The notes: generated by a model not told the origin, from the sequence alone. A stretch of DNA of 64,000 nucleotides from Nocardioides perillae (GCF_013409425.1 NZ_JACCAC010000001.1:1798001-1862000), one strand, 5' to 3'; shown: positions 42,369-52,337, counted from the stretch's first letter. Numbers and translations are program-made.

Positions 42369-43280
42369 TCAGCCCAGCGGGACGTCGCCGGGGCCGGCCT
42401 GGTCGGCGCGGCTGCGGTGGCGGCGCAGGTCGGAGACCGAGCCGGGCCCGGTGCGCGGGCGCTCGTCGTCGGGGTCGTCGCCGCTGGCGCTGCCGAGGAA
42501 GGCGAGGGCGGCCTCGTGGAGGTGGCCGTTGCTGGCCACGGCCGCACCGCCCCACGGGCCGGGGGTGCCGTCGAGGGAGGTGAAGGTGCCGCCGGCCTCG
42601 CGCACGACGACGTCGAGCGCGGCCATGTCGTAGAGCTCGAGCTCGGGCTCGGCGGCCAGGTCGACCGCCCCCTCGGCGAGCAGCACGTAGGACCAGAAGT
42701 CGCCGTAGGCGCGGGTGCGCCAGCAGCGCCGCGACAGCGACAGCACGTCGTCGAGCTGACCGCGCTCCTCCCAGCCGGTGAGCGAGGAGTAGGAGAACGA
42801 GGCGTCCTCGAGCCGCCGCACGTCGGAGACGCGGCACTCGGTGGCCTTCATCAGCGAGCGGCCGGTCCAGGCGCCGCCGCCCTTGCTGGCCCACCAGCGA
42901 CGCTGCAGCTGCGGGGCGGAGACGACGCCGACGACGACCTCGCCGTCGACCGCCAGCGCGATCAGCGTGGCCCACACCGGCACCCCGCGCACGAAGTTCT
43001 TCGTGCCGTCGATGGGGTCCACGATCCACTGCCGCTGGCTGTGGCCGGTGCTGCCCTGCTCCTCGCCGAGCACCGCGTCGCGCGAGCGGGTGCGCGACAG
43101 CGTGCGGCGGATGCCCTCCTCGACGGCCTGGTCGGCGTCGGTGACCGGCGTGAGGTCGGGCTTGCTCATCACGTGCAGGTCGAGGGCGCGGAAGCGGGCG
43201 GACGTCAGCGAGTCGGCGTCGTCGGCGAGCACGTGGGCCAGGCGCAGGTCGTCGGTGAAGTCGGCGGCTCCGGGGGGCAT
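42369..43280 (-). CDS. hisN: Histidinol-phosphatase, inositol monophosphatase family
   Basis: This 303-residue enzyme has the magnesium phosphatase motifs VLGEEQGSTGHSQRQWIVDPIDGTKNFVRG (acidic site and DPIDGT) and LELYDMAALDVVVREAGG (the second acidic site). It begins TDDLRLAHVLADDADSLT, as actinobacterial HisN proteins do, which supports histidinol-phosphatase in histidine biosynthesis over a generic inositol phosphatase. The C-terminal 30 residues are charged and variable. The gene is divergent from the DUF2231 gene. Confidence 0.82.
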   Translation of the reverse strand: MPPGAADFTDDLRLAHVLADDADSLTSARFRALDLHVMSKPDLTPVTDADQAVEEGIRRTLSRTRSRDAVLGEEQGSTGHSQRQWIVDPIDGTKNFVRGVPVWATLIALAVDGEVVVGVVSAPQLQRRWWASKGGGAWTGRSLMKATECRVSDVRRLEDASFSYSSLTGWEERGQLDDVLSLSRRCWRTRAYGDFWSYVLLAEGAVDLAAEPELELYDMAALDVVVREAGGTFTSLDGTPGPWGGAAVASNGHLHEAALAFLGSASGDDPDDERPRTGPGSVSDLRRHRSRADQAGPGDVPLG

Positions 43281-43358
43281 GGGCGACAGGCTAGGCCACC
43301 GGCCCGCGGGGCCGGCGCTCACAGGTTCTCCCGAGGATCGGCCGCTACGTTGCGCAGC

Positions 43359-43835
43359 ATGACCGTCAACGGCCTGCCGCTCCACGCCCTCGTCGTCCAC
43401 GCCGCCGTCGTGCTCGGCCCCCTCGCGGCCGTCGCCGGGGTGGTGCTCGCGCTGGTGCCGCGGTGGCGGTGGGCCACGCGCTGGCCCACCCTCGGGCTCG
43501 CGGCCGCGGCCGTGGTCTCCGTCGTGGCGGCCTACACCTCGGGCAGCAGCCACCTCGACGCCAACCCCGCGCTGGCGCAGCTGCCGGCGGTGGCGACCCA
43601 CCAGGAGCGCGCGGTCGTGCTGCTCGCGGTGGTCGCGGCGTACGGCGTGGTGGCGGTCGCCGCGGCGCTGCTGCTGCCGGGTCCGACAGCGCTCGCCTCC
43701 GGTCGCGGTGCACGCGCGTCGCGCGGGGTGGTGCTCGACCGCTTGCTGGTCGCGGGCGTGCTGGCGCTGTCGGTGCTGATGGCGGTCTACGTCGTGCTGG
43801 TCGGCGACGCCGGCGCCCGCGCGGTCTGGGGCTAG
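43359..43835 (+). CDS. DUF2231 membrane protein
   Basis: This 158-residue protein starts at ATG 43359. It has four membrane helices, and the first contains LPLHALVVHAAVVLGPLAAVAGVV with the conserved His residues of DUF2231. A second His occurs in ATHQERAVVLLAVVAAYG. The family may bind heme or another cofactor; this is not established. It is convergent with rsgA, their ends overlapping by four bases. Confidence 0.8.
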   Translation: MTVNGLPLHALVVHAAVVLGPLAAVAGVVLALVPRWRWATRWPTLGLAAAAVVSVVAAYTSGSSHLDANPALAQLPAVATHQERAVVLLAVVAAYGVVAVAAALLLPGPTALASGRGARASRGVVLDRLLVAGVLALSVLMAVYVVLVGDAGARAVWG

Positions 43836-44830
43836 TCGGCCGCGCCCTCGCGGGCGGCGAGCAGGCGGCGGAAGGACTCGACGCGGTCGGGGTCGGCCTC
43901 GCCGGCCGCGAGGGCGGTGTCGAGCCCGCACTCCGGCTCGTCGGCCCCGTGGGTGCACCCGCGGGGGCACTCCTCGGTGAGCTCCTCGAGGTCGGGGAAG
44001 GCGCCGATGAGGTCCTCGGGGCGCACGTGGGCGAGCCCGAAGCTGCGGATGCCCGGGGTGTCGACGATCCAGCCGCCGTCGCCCCACTCGTCCGGGAGCG
44101 GCAGCATCAGCGCCGAGGTGGAGGTGTGCCGGCCGCGGCCGGTCACGGCGTTGACGTGGCCGATCTGGCGGTCGGTGCCGGGCACGAGCGCGTTGACCAG
44201 CGTCGACTTGCCGACGCCGCTGTGGCCCAGCAGCACCGAGGAGCGGCCGGCGAGGCGCGCGCGCACCTCGCCCAGGTCACCGCCGCGCGCGGTCACCACC
44301 CACGGCACGCCCAGTGAGCGGTAGGTCGACAGCAGCGTGTCGGGGGAGGCGAGGTCGGCCTTGGTGAGGCAGAGCAGCGGCGCCATCCCGGCGTCGTACG
44401 CCGCCACGAGGGCGCGGTCGATGAGCCGCGGGCGGGGCTCGGGGTCGGCGAGGGCCGCGACGACCACCAGCTGCTCGGCGTTGGCGACGATGACCCGCTC
44501 GACGGGGTCGTCGTCGTCGGCGGTGCGGCGCAGCACGGTGCGCCGCTCGGCCACCTCGACGACCCGGGCGAGGGTGTCCTCGTCGCCGGAGACGTCGCCC
44601 ACCACGCGCACGCGGTCGCCGGTGACGACCCCCTTGCGGCCCAGCGGCCGGGCCTTGACCGCCATGACCAGGCGCCCGTCGACGCGCACCGTGAGCCGGC
44701 CGCGGTCGACGGTGACGACGACCCCGTCGACCGCGTCGTCGTAGGTCGGGCGGTCCTTCGTGCGCGGCCGCGTGCGGCGCCGGGGGCGCTCGTAGTGCTC
44801 GTGGTCGTGCTCGTCGTAGCGCCGGCTCAC
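43832..44830 (-). CDS. rsgA: Ribosome small-subunit GTPase RsgA
   Basis: This 332-residue GTPase checks assembly of the 30S subunit. An OB-fold ([19 protein letters not shown]) precedes the circularly permuted G domain: LLCLTKADL (G4) comes before [16 protein letters not shown] (G1) and [11 protein letters not shown] (G3). The zinc finger [15 protein letters not shown] follows. An Arg-rich N-terminal tail ([13 protein letters not shown]) can contact rRNA. The start overlaps the aroA stop by four bases, so the two are coupled; this order is common in actinobacteria. Confidence 0.93.
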   Translation of the reverse strand: MSRRYDEHDHEHYERPRRRTRPRTKDRPTYDDAVDGVVVTVDRGRLTVRVDGRLVMAVKARPLGRKGVVTGDRVRVVGDVSGDEDTLARVVEVAERRTVLRRTADDDDPVERVIVANAEQLVVVAALADPEPRPRLIDRALVAAYDAGMAPLLCLTKADLASPDTLLSTYRSLGVPWVVTARGGDLGEVRARLAGRSSVLLGHSGVGKSTLVNALVPGTDRQIGHVNAVTGRGRHTSTSALMLPLPDEWGDGGWIVDTPGIRSFGLAHVRPEDLIGAFPDLEELTEECPRGCTHGADEPECGLDTALAAGEADPDRVESFRRLLAAREGAAD

Positions 44831-46137
44831 AGCAGTCGCGACCAGGCCTCGGCGAAGTCGGGGAAGGTCTTCGCCGTGGTGGCGACGTCCTCGACCAGGA
44901 CGCCGTCGACGGCCGCGCCGACGACCACGCCGGCGTGGGCCATCCGGTGGTCGGCGTAGGTGCGGAAGACGCCGCCGTGCAGCGTCGCGGGCCGCAGGTC
45001 AAGGCCGTCGGGGTCCTCGGTGACGTCGGCACCCAGGGTGCCGAGCTCGCGGGCGAGCGCGGCGAGCCGGTCGGTCTCGTGCGCGCGGATGTGGGCGACG
45101 CCGCGCAACCGCGACGGGCTGCCCGCCAGTGCGCAGAGGGCGGCGACGACCGGTGTCAGCTCGCCCACGTCGTGGAGGTCGAGGTCGACCCCGGCCAGCG
45201 CCGCGGCGCCGCCGTCGGGGCCGGTGACCTCCAGCCCGTCGTCGCCGAGCGAGACCCGGCAGCCCATCGCGGTGAGGATGTCGCGCAGCGCGTCGCCGGC
45301 CTGGGTCGTGCTGCGGGGCCAGTCGCGCACGGTGACGGTGCCGCCGGAGACGGCGGCGAGCGCGAGGAACGGGCCGGCGTTGGACAGGTCGGGCTCGACG
45401 GTGCGGTCGAGCGCAGCGACGGGCCCGGGGGCGACGGCCCAGCGGTTCGCGTCGTCGTCGTCGACCTCGACGCCCTGCTCGCGCAGCATCGCGACCGTCA
45501 TGTCGATGTGGGGGAGCGAGGGCACCGGCTTCCCGTCGTGGCGCACGTCGACGCCGCGCTCGTAGCGGGCGCCCGCCAGCAGCAGCGCGGAGACGAACTG
45601 CGAGGAGCCCGACGCGTCGAGCACGACCGTGCCGCCCGGCACCGCGCCGCGGCCGCGGACGGTGAAGGGCAGCGCGCCGCGCCCGCCGTCGTCGACCTCG
45701 ACGCCGAGTGCTCGCAGTGCCTCGAGCACCGGCCCGACGGGGCGGTTGCGCATGTGGGGGTCACCGTCGAAGGCGACCGCGCCCGTGGAGAGCCCCGCCA
45801 CCGGCGGCACGAACCGCATGACGGTGCCGGCCAGGCCGCAGTCGACCTCCGCGTCCCGGTCGAGGGTGCCCGGCACCACCTCCCAGTCGTCGCCGGAGGT
45901 GTCCACGCGGGCGCCGAGGCCGGTCAGGGCCGCGGCCATGAGCGAGGTGTCGCGCGAGCGCAGCGCGCGGCGCACGACGGACGGCCCGTCGGCCAGCGCC
46001 GCGAGCACGAGCGCGCGGTTGGTCAGCGACTTGCTGCCCGGCAGCGACACCGTGGCACGCACGGGCTCGTGCGCACGGGGCGCCGGCCAAGGCTCAGCGG
46101 GCGTCGCGCGCGCGGTGGCGCCGGGGGTGTCGCTCAC
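44827..46137 (-). CDS. aroA: 3-phosphoshikimate 1-carboxyvinyltransferase (EPSP synthase)
   Basis: This 436-residue enzyme joins phosphoenolpyruvate to shikimate-3-phosphate in the chorismate pathway. The substrate-binding motif [19 protein letters not shown] lies near residue 30, and [18 protein letters not shown] carries the second motif. [54 protein letters not shown] and [19 protein letters not shown] segments complete the two-domain fold. Length is normal. It is translationally coupled to rsgA downstream. Confidence 0.95.
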   Translation of the reverse strand: MSDTPGATARATPAEPWPAPRAHEPVRATVSLPGSKSLTNRALVLAALADGPSVVRRALRSRDTSLMAAALTGLGARVDTSGDDWEVVPGTLDRDAEVDCGLAGTVMRFVPPVAGLSTGAVAFDGDPHMRNRPVGPVLEALRALGVEVDDGGRGALPFTVRGRGAVPGGTVVLDASGSSQFVSALLLAGARYERGVDVRHDGKPVPSLPHIDMTVAMLREQGVEVDDDDANRWAVAPGPVAALDRTVEPDLSNAGPFLALAAVSGGTVTVRDWPRSTTQAGDALRDILTAMGCRVSLGDDGLEVTGPDGGAAALAGVDLDLHDVGELTPVVAALCALAGSPSRLRGVAHIRAHETDRLAALARELGTLGADVTEDPDGLDLRPATLHGGVFRTYADHRMAHAGVVVGAAVDGVLVEDVATTAKTFPDFAEAWSRLL

Positions 46138-46179
46138 GCGGGCAGCCTAGGCGACGCGGCACCCGCCCCGGGCGGGCGC

Positions 46180-46710
46180 TCAGCCGACCTTGGCGGCGGC
46201 GAGCTTGGCCTCGCGGCGCGTCGCGGTGGCGAGGTGACCGGCCTCGCGGCGCGCGTCCTTGGCGGCGCGGCGGGCGCGCCAGGCCACGCCCGGGCGGCCC
46301 TCGGTGTCGACGGCGCTGATGAGCAGCCCGCCGAGCATCGAGACGTTCTTGAAGAAGTGGACCTGCTGGTCGCCCTTCGCCGCGGGGTCGGTCTCCTCCC
46401 AGAAGCGGTGACCGGCTGCGGTGGTGAAGACGGTGCTGCCGGCGAGCAGCAGCGAGGAGAGTCGCGGGGCTCGGCCGGTGGCCAGCGCGAGCCCGGCCCC
46501 GAGCTGCAGCACGCCGTTGAGGCGCACCCACTGCTGCGGCTCGTGGGGCACCGGCACCTGGGGGGCTGCCTTGCCGACGGTCGCCTCGAGCTTCTGCGTC
46601 ACCGGCGCGGCGGCCGGGGCGAGCTGGGCACTGTTGCGCAGGGCGTGCACGCCCCCGACGACGAACATCGAGGCGAGCAGCGGGCGGGCGGCGGTCCTCA
46701 CGACGGTCAT
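46180..46710 (-). CDS. DoxX family membrane protein
   Basis: This 176-residue protein has four membrane helices and the DoxX pattern RPLLASMFVVGGVHALRN at the start, WVRLNGVLQLGAGLALATGRAP in the middle and KNVSMLGGLLISAVDTEG near the end. A charged C-terminal tail (RRAAKDARREAGHLATATRREAK) extends past the core. DoxX proteins are thought to help electron transfer or redox defence. Their exact role is unsettled. A hairpin between this gene and the aroA promoter lies at about 46,155. Confidence 0.82.
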   Translation of the reverse strand: MTVVRTAARPLLASMFVVGGVHALRNSAQLAPAAAPVTQKLEATVGKAAPQVPVPHEPQQWVRLNGVLQLGAGLALATGRAPRLSSLLLAGSTVFTTAAGHRFWEETDPAAKGDQQVHFFKNVSMLGGLLISAVDTEGRPGVAWRARRAAKDARREAGHLATATRREAKLAAAKVG

Positions 46711-46736
46711 GCGCCCCTTCCTACCGCAGGAGTCGC

Positions 46737-46770
46737 ACCGGGCGCCTCACCCGCGTCGGGTGCGCCCGGT
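46737..46770 (-). terminator. Hairpin terminator after the composite sigma gene
   Basis: ACCGGGCGC and ACCCG arms pair with their complements around a short loop, with a three-base bulge. It lies just downstream of the stop of the sigma gene on the minus strand. No clear T-run follows, as is usual in GC-rich actinobacteria. Confidence 0.5.
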
Positions 46771-46777
46771 CCCCGCG

Positions 46778-48759
46778 TCACGAGGGGCCGAGGCCGCGAC
46801 GGGTGAGGCGTACGGCGTCGCTCCCGCCGGCCGGGGACGCGTCGGGAGTGCCGGGGTCGGCGGTGATCGTGAACGTGAGCGTGCGCGGGCCCAGCAGCTG
46901 CCGCGCGCGGAAGGACAGGCTGGTCGGCCCGTCCGCGAGCCGGCAGGTGACCTCCCACCGGCCGGTGCGGGCGCACCGGGGGTCGGCCACCCGGGCGAGC
47001 ACCGGGCCGTCGGCGCGGACCACGAGCGTCGCCGAGCCGCCTGGTGCGAGCCCGGTCACGGCGGCACCGACCCGCCACAGCGGGCCCTCGCGCTCCGCGG
47101 ACGCGTCGACCGCCAGCTCGGGCGCCGGTGGGGCGCTGGGCTCCGGGTCCACGGGTCCCGACGGGGCGGGCTGTCCGCCGCCGGCACCCCCGCCGGCACT
47201 CCCGCCGGGGCCCGTGCCGGGCTGGTCGCCCGGCCCGGCGGGGTCCGAGGCGGGCGGAGTGCTCCCGCTGCCACCACCGGCGCCGCCGTCCGCACCGTCG
47301 TCCGCGCCGCCGTCCGCGCCGTCGCCCGCGCCGTCGCCCGCGCCGTCGTCCGCGCCGTCGTCCGCGGCCCCGGGCTCTGCGGCGCCACCCTCACCGCCGG
47401 CGGCCGACGGGTCGCTCCCGGCCTCGGCGGTGGGGTCGGCGCCTGGGTCGGTAGAGGGGCCGGCAGAGGGGGCGGCGGAGGGGTCCTCGGCGGGGGTGGA
47501 AGCGCCGTCCGAGGGGCCCGCCGCAGGCTGGCCTGCGCCGTCGGTGGGGGTGTCGGAGGCCGTCGCGGCGCCGGGCACGAGCGGCGCGACGGCTGCCGGC
47601 CGCTCGCGCGCGGCGTCGTCCGCCCCGGCCTGCTGCACCACCAGCACCGTGCCACCGGCGACGACCGCGGTCGCGGCCACGGCTCCCGCGGCGGTCGCGG
47701 TGGCGGTGCCCCCGGCCGCGGCGACGGCCGCGCCCAGGCCGCCGACGGTGCTCGCGGCACCCGAGGCGACCGCGCCGGCGCCGGCCGCGACGCCGGCCGA
47801 GACCGAGGAGGCCGCCGACGAGACACCGGCCGCGGCGCTCGAGGCCGCGCCCGAGACGGCGCTGCCGGTCGCCGAGGTGGCGGCGCCGACCTGCGCGACG
47901 ACCGCGTCGCGCGCGCGCCCCAGCGCTGCCAGCAGCGCGGTCCCGACGCCGAGGGTGCCGGCCCCGCCGGCCGCGCCCGCGGCGTACGCGAGCCCGGCCC
48001 CGCCCAGCAGCAGCGGGGCGAGCAGGGCACCCAGGCCGCTGTTGACCTCGGCGAGCTCGAGGTGCACGGCCGTGCAGGGCCGGCAGCCGTGCAGGTGGTC
48101 CTCGACCTTGGTGGTGTCGCGGCGCGACAGCGCACCGCGCACGAAGCCGCCGAGGTGGGCGTGGGTCCAGCGGCAGGTGTCGTCGTCGACCTCCGCGGCG
48201 TGCTCACCCAGGTAGGCCTGGCGCAGGCCCTCGCGCGCCCGGTAGGCGAGCGCGGCGACGGAGTTCGGGCTCATGCCGAGCAGCGGCGCGACCTCGGCGG
48301 GCTTCTGGCCCTCGACCTCGGTGTGCCACAGGACCAGCTGCCAGCGCTCGGGCAGCGAGGCGAAGGCGCGCGCGGCCGCCGACCCCTCGAACCCCTCGAC
48401 CGCCGTGTCGCGGAAGGGCGTGCCCGGGTCGAAGGGCTCGAGGTCGTCGGTGGGCTGGGTGCGCCGGCCCGCGCGCACCCGGTCGACGTGCAGCCGCCGC
48501 ACGGCCGTGAGGAGGTAGGCACGGAAGGCCAGGTCGGGGCCGCCACCACGCTGCAGCACGCCCAGCACCTTGCCGAAGGCGTCGGAGACCAGGTCGTCGG
48601 CGTCGCTGGGGGAGAGCTGGCGCGCCAGGCGTCGCGCGCTGGCGACGTGGCGGCGAAGAGCGCGCCGTACGCCTCGAGGTCGCCGCCGCGCACAGCCGAG
48701 AGCAGCTCGGCGTCGCTGCGCTCGTCGACGAGGGCGAGGGGCCCCGGGGCGGTGGTCAC
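46778..48759 (-). pseudogene. Composite ECF sigma factor with zinc anti-sigma domain, membrane segment and exported tail (frameshift)
   Basis: The start frame reads RSDAELLSAVRGGDLEAYGALFA and then breaks near 48,652; the other frame continues with RHVASARRLARQLSPSDADDLVSDAFGKV (sigma region 2) and SLPERWQLVLWHTEVEGQ, GMSPNSVAALAYRAREGL (region 4). One missing C, in GCCGCCAC where GCCCGCCAC is expected, explains the break. After the sigma core come a ZAS-like zinc site (HAHLGG, HLHGCRPCTAVH), a membrane segment (AVAATAVVAGGTVLVV), about 150 residues of Ala/Gly/Asp/Pro/Ser repeats and a beta-rich domain with two Cys. Repaired length is about 660. Sigma factors of this ECF52/53 type carry their own regulator and sensor. 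Confidence 0.7.
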
Positions 48760-48973
48760 GCGGTCTCAACGAGCGAGTCGCCGCGAGGTCAGGGGTGGGG
48801 CCCGCGGGATCGCCGCCGGGGCTGGCCACGGGCTCGTCGAGGACGGCCTCGGAGAAAGTCCTGCGGAACCGCGTCACGCCCCGCTGCCGCCACCGTCCCA
48901 CCGGTGCCAGCCGCGGAGGGAGCGGCTGGACGCCACCGGCTCGGCGGTGGAGGACGTCCCGGCAGGAGGCACC

Positions 48974-49681
48974 GTGAGGCTCTTCGCAGCGGCAGGGCGG
49001 CGCGGCACGACCGCGCTCCCCGGGCCTGCGGTGCCCCTGCTGGACGAGGTGGCCGACGCCCTGCCCGACGAGGACCGGGTGCTCGACGCCGCCGCGGAGG
49101 CGGGCCGACGGCTGGCGGGGGAGGGAGTCCCGCTCGCCGAGGCCCTGCAGCGCCTGCGCGCGACCTGGGGACCGCTCGTGGGGGGCGGTCTCCAGGTCGG
49201 CGCGGCGGAGTCGCTGGCGGTCGCCTGGAGCGAGGCGGCGCTGGCCTACGTGCACCGCCTGGGCTGCGAGGACCCGCTCACGGGGCTGGCCGCCCCCGCG
49301 CACCTGCGCACCCGGCTCACCGAGCTCGCGCGGCCGGCGGGCGCCTCGCCGGCCCGCGACCACGCGTTGGTGGTCGTCGAGCCGCGCGACCCGGCGTACG
49401 CCGCCCGTGGCGCCGACCCCCTGGCCGGGGGGCTGGCGCAGGCCCGCCTCGGCGAGCAGGTCCGCGACGTCTTCGCGGTCGAGACCGTCGCCGCGCTCGG
49501 CCCCCGGCGGCTCGCCGTGCTCGCGGCCCGCGACGACCTGCTCGAGCGGCGCGTGGCGCTGCTGCGCCGCATGCTCGCCACGCTCGCCCCTGCGGGCGCG
49601 CCGCCGCGCGTGTGGGTCGAGCCGCTGCCCGCCGCCGACCCGGCGCTCGGGGCGCTGGTCGAGGAGCTCGTCCGGGCCTGA
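48974..49681 (+). CDS. GGDEF-like protein, degenerate
   Basis: This 235-residue protein begins at GTG 48974 with VRLFAAAGRRGTTALPGPAVP, then helical DEVADALPDEDRVLDAAAEA. The segment LGCEDPLTGLAAPAHLRTRL matches the start of a GGDEF domain (the DPLTGL box). Later the GG(D/E)EF active-site sequence is not present, so the domain is likely inactive as a diguanylate cyclase. No membrane helix is seen. The gene is divergent from the composite sigma gene, separated by 214 bases in which I see no other feature. Confidence 0.5.
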   Translation: MRLFAAAGRRGTTALPGPAVPLLDEVADALPDEDRVLDAAAEAGRRLAGEGVPLAEALQRLRATWGPLVGGGLQVGAAESLAVAWSEAALAYVHRLGCEDPLTGLAAPAHLRTRLTELARPAGASPARDHALVVVEPRDPAYAARGADPLAGGLAQARLGEQVRDVFAVETVAALGPRRLAVLAARDDLLERRVALLRRMLATLAPAGAPPRVWVEPLPAADPALGALVEELVRA

Positions 49682-49725
49682 GCGGCGCTGGGCCCGCGTC
49701 GCCGCCGCCCCCTAGGCTGAGCGGC

Positions 49726-50550
49726 ATGTGCGGCCGCTACGCCTCGAGCCGGAGCACCGACGACCTGGTCGCGGAGTTCGACGTCGTCGCGCCCCGCGTG
49801 GCCGCCCCGCTCGCCCCCGACTGGAACGTCGCCCCCACCAAGGAGGTGTACGCCGTGCTCGAGCGCCCGCCGCGCCCCGAGGACGGTGGCGGCGACGGTG
49901 CCAGCGACGGTGCCGGGCCGGAGCCCGAGCGCCAGCTGCGCGTGCTGCGCTGGGGGCTCGTGCCGAGCTGGGCGAAGGACCCCTCGATCGGCAACCGGAT
50001 GATCAACGCGCGCCGCGAGACCGTCGCCGAGAAGCCGGCCTTCCGCAGGGCCTTCGCGGCGCGCCGCTGCCTGGTGCCCGCCGACGGCTACTTCGAGTGG
50101 TACCCCACGTCGCAGACGACGAAGGCCGGCAAGCCGCGCAAGCAGCCGTTCTTCATCCGCCCGCGCGACGGCGGGGTCCTCGCGATGGCGGGCCTCTACG
50201 AGATCTGGCGCGACCCCTCGCGGGCCGAGGACGACCCCGAGCGCTTCCGCTGGACCTGCACCGTGCTCACCACCGAGGCCGAGGACGCCCTCGGCCGCAT
50301 CCACGACCGGATGCCGCTGATGGTCGAGCGCGACCGGTGGTCGCGCTGGCTCGACCCGCGCACCGACGCGGAGGCCGACCTGCTCGACCTGCTGGCCCCT
50401 GCCGCCCCCGGGCGCCTCGAGGCCTTCCCGGTCGCGACCACCGTGAGCAACGTGCGCAACAACGGCCCCGAGCTGGTGGCGCCGCTCCCGCTCGACGAGG
50501 TGCCCTCCGAACTCGAGGACGCCGTCGTCACCGGGGCCGAGGACGCCTGA
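49726..50550 (+). CDS. SOS response-associated peptidase (HMCES/YedK)
   Basis: This 274-residue protein makes a thiazolidine crosslink to abasic sites in single-stranded DNA, shielding them. All key residues are present: the initiator-adjacent catalytic Cys in MCGRYA, Asn in DWNVAPT, Glu in GYFEWY and His in GRIHDRMPLMV. WGLVPSWAKDP and MINARRETVAEKPAFR are family motifs. A low-complexity linker of ~25 residues near position 50 (GGGDGASDGAGPEPERQ) is an insertion. The start is certain because Cys2 is catalytic. Confidence 0.93.
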   Translation: MCGRYASSRSTDDLVAEFDVVAPRVAAPLAPDWNVAPTKEVYAVLERPPRPEDGGGDGASDGAGPEPERQLRVLRWGLVPSWAKDPSIGNRMINARRETVAEKPAFRRAFAARRCLVPADGYFEWYPTSQTTKAGKPRKQPFFIRPRDGGVLAMAGLYEIWRDPSRAEDDPERFRWTCTVLTTEAEDALGRIHDRMPLMVERDRWSRWLDPRTDAEADLLDLLAPAAPGRLEAFPVATTVSNVRNNGPELVAPLPLDEVPSELEDAVVTGAEDA

Positions 50551-50551
50551 G

Positions 50552-51205
50552 GTGGAGGAGCGGCTCGTCGAGACCCCGCAGGGCCCCGCCCGGTTGCTGA
50601 CGCGGCGTGCGCGCAAGCCGGTGGTGACGCTCGTGCTGCAGCACGGCGCCGGTGGCGGCGTCGAGAGCCACGACCTGCAGGCGCTGGCGACGCACCTGCC
50701 GCGCCACGGCGTGACCGTGACGCTGCTCGAGCAGCCGTGGCGCGTCGCCGGGCGCCGGCTCGCCGGGCCGCCGCGCACCCTCGACGAGGCGACGGTCGCG
50801 GCGGTCTCCCAGCTGCGCACCCGCTCGCCCCTCGTGCTCGGCGGCCGGTCCGCCGGCGCCCGCGCGAGCTGTCGCACGGCGCGCACCCTCGCCGCGGCCG
50901 GGGTCCTGTGCCTCGCCTTCCCGCTGCACCCGCCCGGCCGGCCCGAGCGCAGCCGCGCCGACGAGCTCGCCGGGGCGGGCGTCCCGACCCTGGTGCTGCA
51001 GGGGGAGCGCGACCCCTTCGGCCGCCCCGAGGAGCTGCCCGAGGGCCTGTACCACGTCGACGTCGCAGTCGTGCCGGCCGCCGACCACGCGCTCGCGACG
51101 CCGCGCACCTCGGGGCTCGGCCCCGCCGACGTGGCCGACGTGCTGGTGGAGGCCACGCTGGAGTGGCTGGTGCGCGAGGTCGTCGGGAACACCTCCCGCC
51201 CCTGA
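50552..51205 (+). CDS. Alpha/beta hydrolase family (KANL3/TEX30-like)
   Basis: This 217-residue protein has a hydrolase core without a cap: [18 protein letters not shown] (oxyanion loop), [16 protein letters not shown] (Ser nucleophile in GRSAGA), [10 protein letters not shown] (acid) and VVPAADHAL (His). The group is annotated KANL3/TEX30-like; its substrate is unknown. It starts one base after the HMCES stop, so the two are co-transcribed. The SigR-type promoter of the next gene overlaps its 3' end. Confidence 0.75.
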   Translation: MEERLVETPQGPARLLTRRARKPVVTLVLQHGAGGGVESHDLQALATHLPRHGVTVTLLEQPWRVAGRRLAGPPRTLDEATVAAVSQLRTRSPLVLGGRSAGARASCRTARTLAAAGVLCLAFPLHPPGRPERSRADELAGAGVPTLVLQGERDPFGRPEELPEGLYHVDVAVVPAADHALATPRTSGLGPADVADVLVEATLEWLVREVVGNTSRP

Positions 51206-51211
51206 GGTGTT
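51185..51211 (+). promoter_or_regulatory. SigR (SigH)-type promoter upstream of sigR
   Basis: GGGAAC, then GTT exactly 18 bases later, matches the GGAAT-N18-19-GTT promoter recognised by SigR/SigH. It overlaps the end of the hydrolase gene. Transcription would begin about seven bases past GTT, near the ATG at 51,220. Autoregulation of sigR is well known in Streptomyces and mycobacteria. Confidence 0.65.
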
Positions 51212-51288
51212 CACCTCCCATGCTCGTGCTCACCCCCGACGCCGGTCCCGGGCCCACGTCCGCCGCCCCGCGGCTAGGCTGGTCCGCG

Positions 51289-51969
51289 ATGACCGACACC
51301 CCCGCACCCACCGACGTGGCCGCTGCCGGCACCCCTGCCGACGGCGCCGAGGTCGACCCCGCCGAGCTGCTGGCCCGCGAGACCGACGCCGAGCGCACCG
51401 CCCGCTTCGAGCGCGACGCGCTGCCGTTCCTCGACCAGCTCTACAGCGCCGCGATGCGGATGACCCGCAACCCGCAGGACGCCGAGGACCTGGTGCAGGA
51501 GACCTTCGCGAAGGCCTACTCCTCCTTCCATCAGTTCCGGCCCGGCACCAACCTGAAGGCCTGGCTCTACCGCATCCTCACCAACACCTTCATCAACACC
51601 TACCGCAAGAAGCAGCGCCAGCCGCAGCAGTCGATGTCCGAGGACGTCGAGGACTGGCAGCTCGCCCGCGCCGAGTCGCACACCTCCAGCGGCTTGAAGT
51701 CGGCCGAGACCGAGGCGCTCGAACACCTCCCCGACTCGCAGGTGAAGGACGCCCTGCAGCGGCTGCCCGAGGAGTTCCGCCTCGCGGTCTACCTCGCCGA
51801 CGTCGAGGGCTTCCCCTACAAGGAGATCGCCGAGATCATGCAGACCCCGATCGGCACCGTCATGTCGCGGCTGCACCGCGGGCGCCGGCAGCTGCGCGAC
51901 ATGCTCGCCGAGTACGCCCGGGTCAACGACCTGCTGCCGGTCGGGCAGCGCGAGGGGAGCGAGTCGTGA
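51289..51969 (+). CDS. sigR: Redox-responsive sigma factor SigR (SigH)
   Basis: This 226-residue ECF sigma factor responds to disulfide stress and directs the thioredoxin/mycothiol regulon. Region 2 has [31 protein letters not shown] and [18 protein letters not shown]; region 4 has [29 protein letters not shown] 51289 is the likely start; ATG 51220 would add 23 residues and, because it lies at the predicted transcription start, could make a longer leaderless form. The stop overlaps the rsrA start (GTGA), coupling the sigma factor to its anti-sigma factor. Confidence 0.92.
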   Translation: MTDTPAPTDVAAAGTPADGAEVDPAELLARETDAERTARFERDALPFLDQLYSAAMRMTRNPQDAEDLVQETFAKAYSSFHQFRPGTNLKAWLYRILTNTFINTYRKKQRQPQQSMSEDVEDWQLARAESHTSSGLKSAETEALEHLPDSQVKDALQRLPEEFRLAVYLADVEGFPYKEIAEIMQTPIGTVMSRLHRGRRQLRDMLAEYARVNDLLPVGQREGSES

Positions 51970-52247
51970 GCCAGCACGTCCACGCCCACGGGCCCGCCGA
52001 ATCCGAGGGCTGCGCCGACTACCTCGAGCGGATCGTCTACTTCCTCGACAACGAGCTCGACGAGGCCGACTGCTCCGCGGTGCAGGCCCACCTCGACGAG
52101 TGCGGCCCCTGCCTGGAGAAGTACGACCTGCAGCGCACGGTCAAGACTGTCGTGGCCCGCTCGTGCTCCGAGGCGGCCCCTGAGGCGCTGCGCGCCCGGG
52201 TGCTGCTGCAGATCCGCGAGGTCCAGGTCCGCATCACCGAGGGCTGA
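51966..52247 (+). CDS. rsrA: Mycothiol-system anti-sigma factor RsrA
   Basis: This 93-residue zinc anti-sigma factor holds SigR inactive until oxidised. The ZAS motif [14 protein letters not shown] carries His-x3-Cys-x2-Cys, and an upstream Cys ([17 protein letters not shown]) is present as in Streptomyces RsrA. Disulfide formation between these cysteines releases zinc and SigR. Its start overlaps the sigR stop. Confidence 0.92.
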   Translation: MSQHVHAHGPAESEGCADYLERIVYFLDNELDEADCSAVQAHLDECGPCLEKYDLQRTVKTVVARSCSEAAPEALRARVLLQIREVQVRITEG

Positions 52248-52337
52248 GGCGTCCGCACCCGGCCGATTGGCCCCGCACCGCGGGCGGCTGCGATGATGAC
52301 CGACGGCCACCCGGCCGCGACCTACCAGGAGGACACC

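Noticed and set aside
46421..49681. 1086-residue plus-strand frame antisense to the sigma gene
   Set aside because: Only the last 235 codons have protein-like content; the rest is the complement of the composite sigma gene's repeat-rich region.
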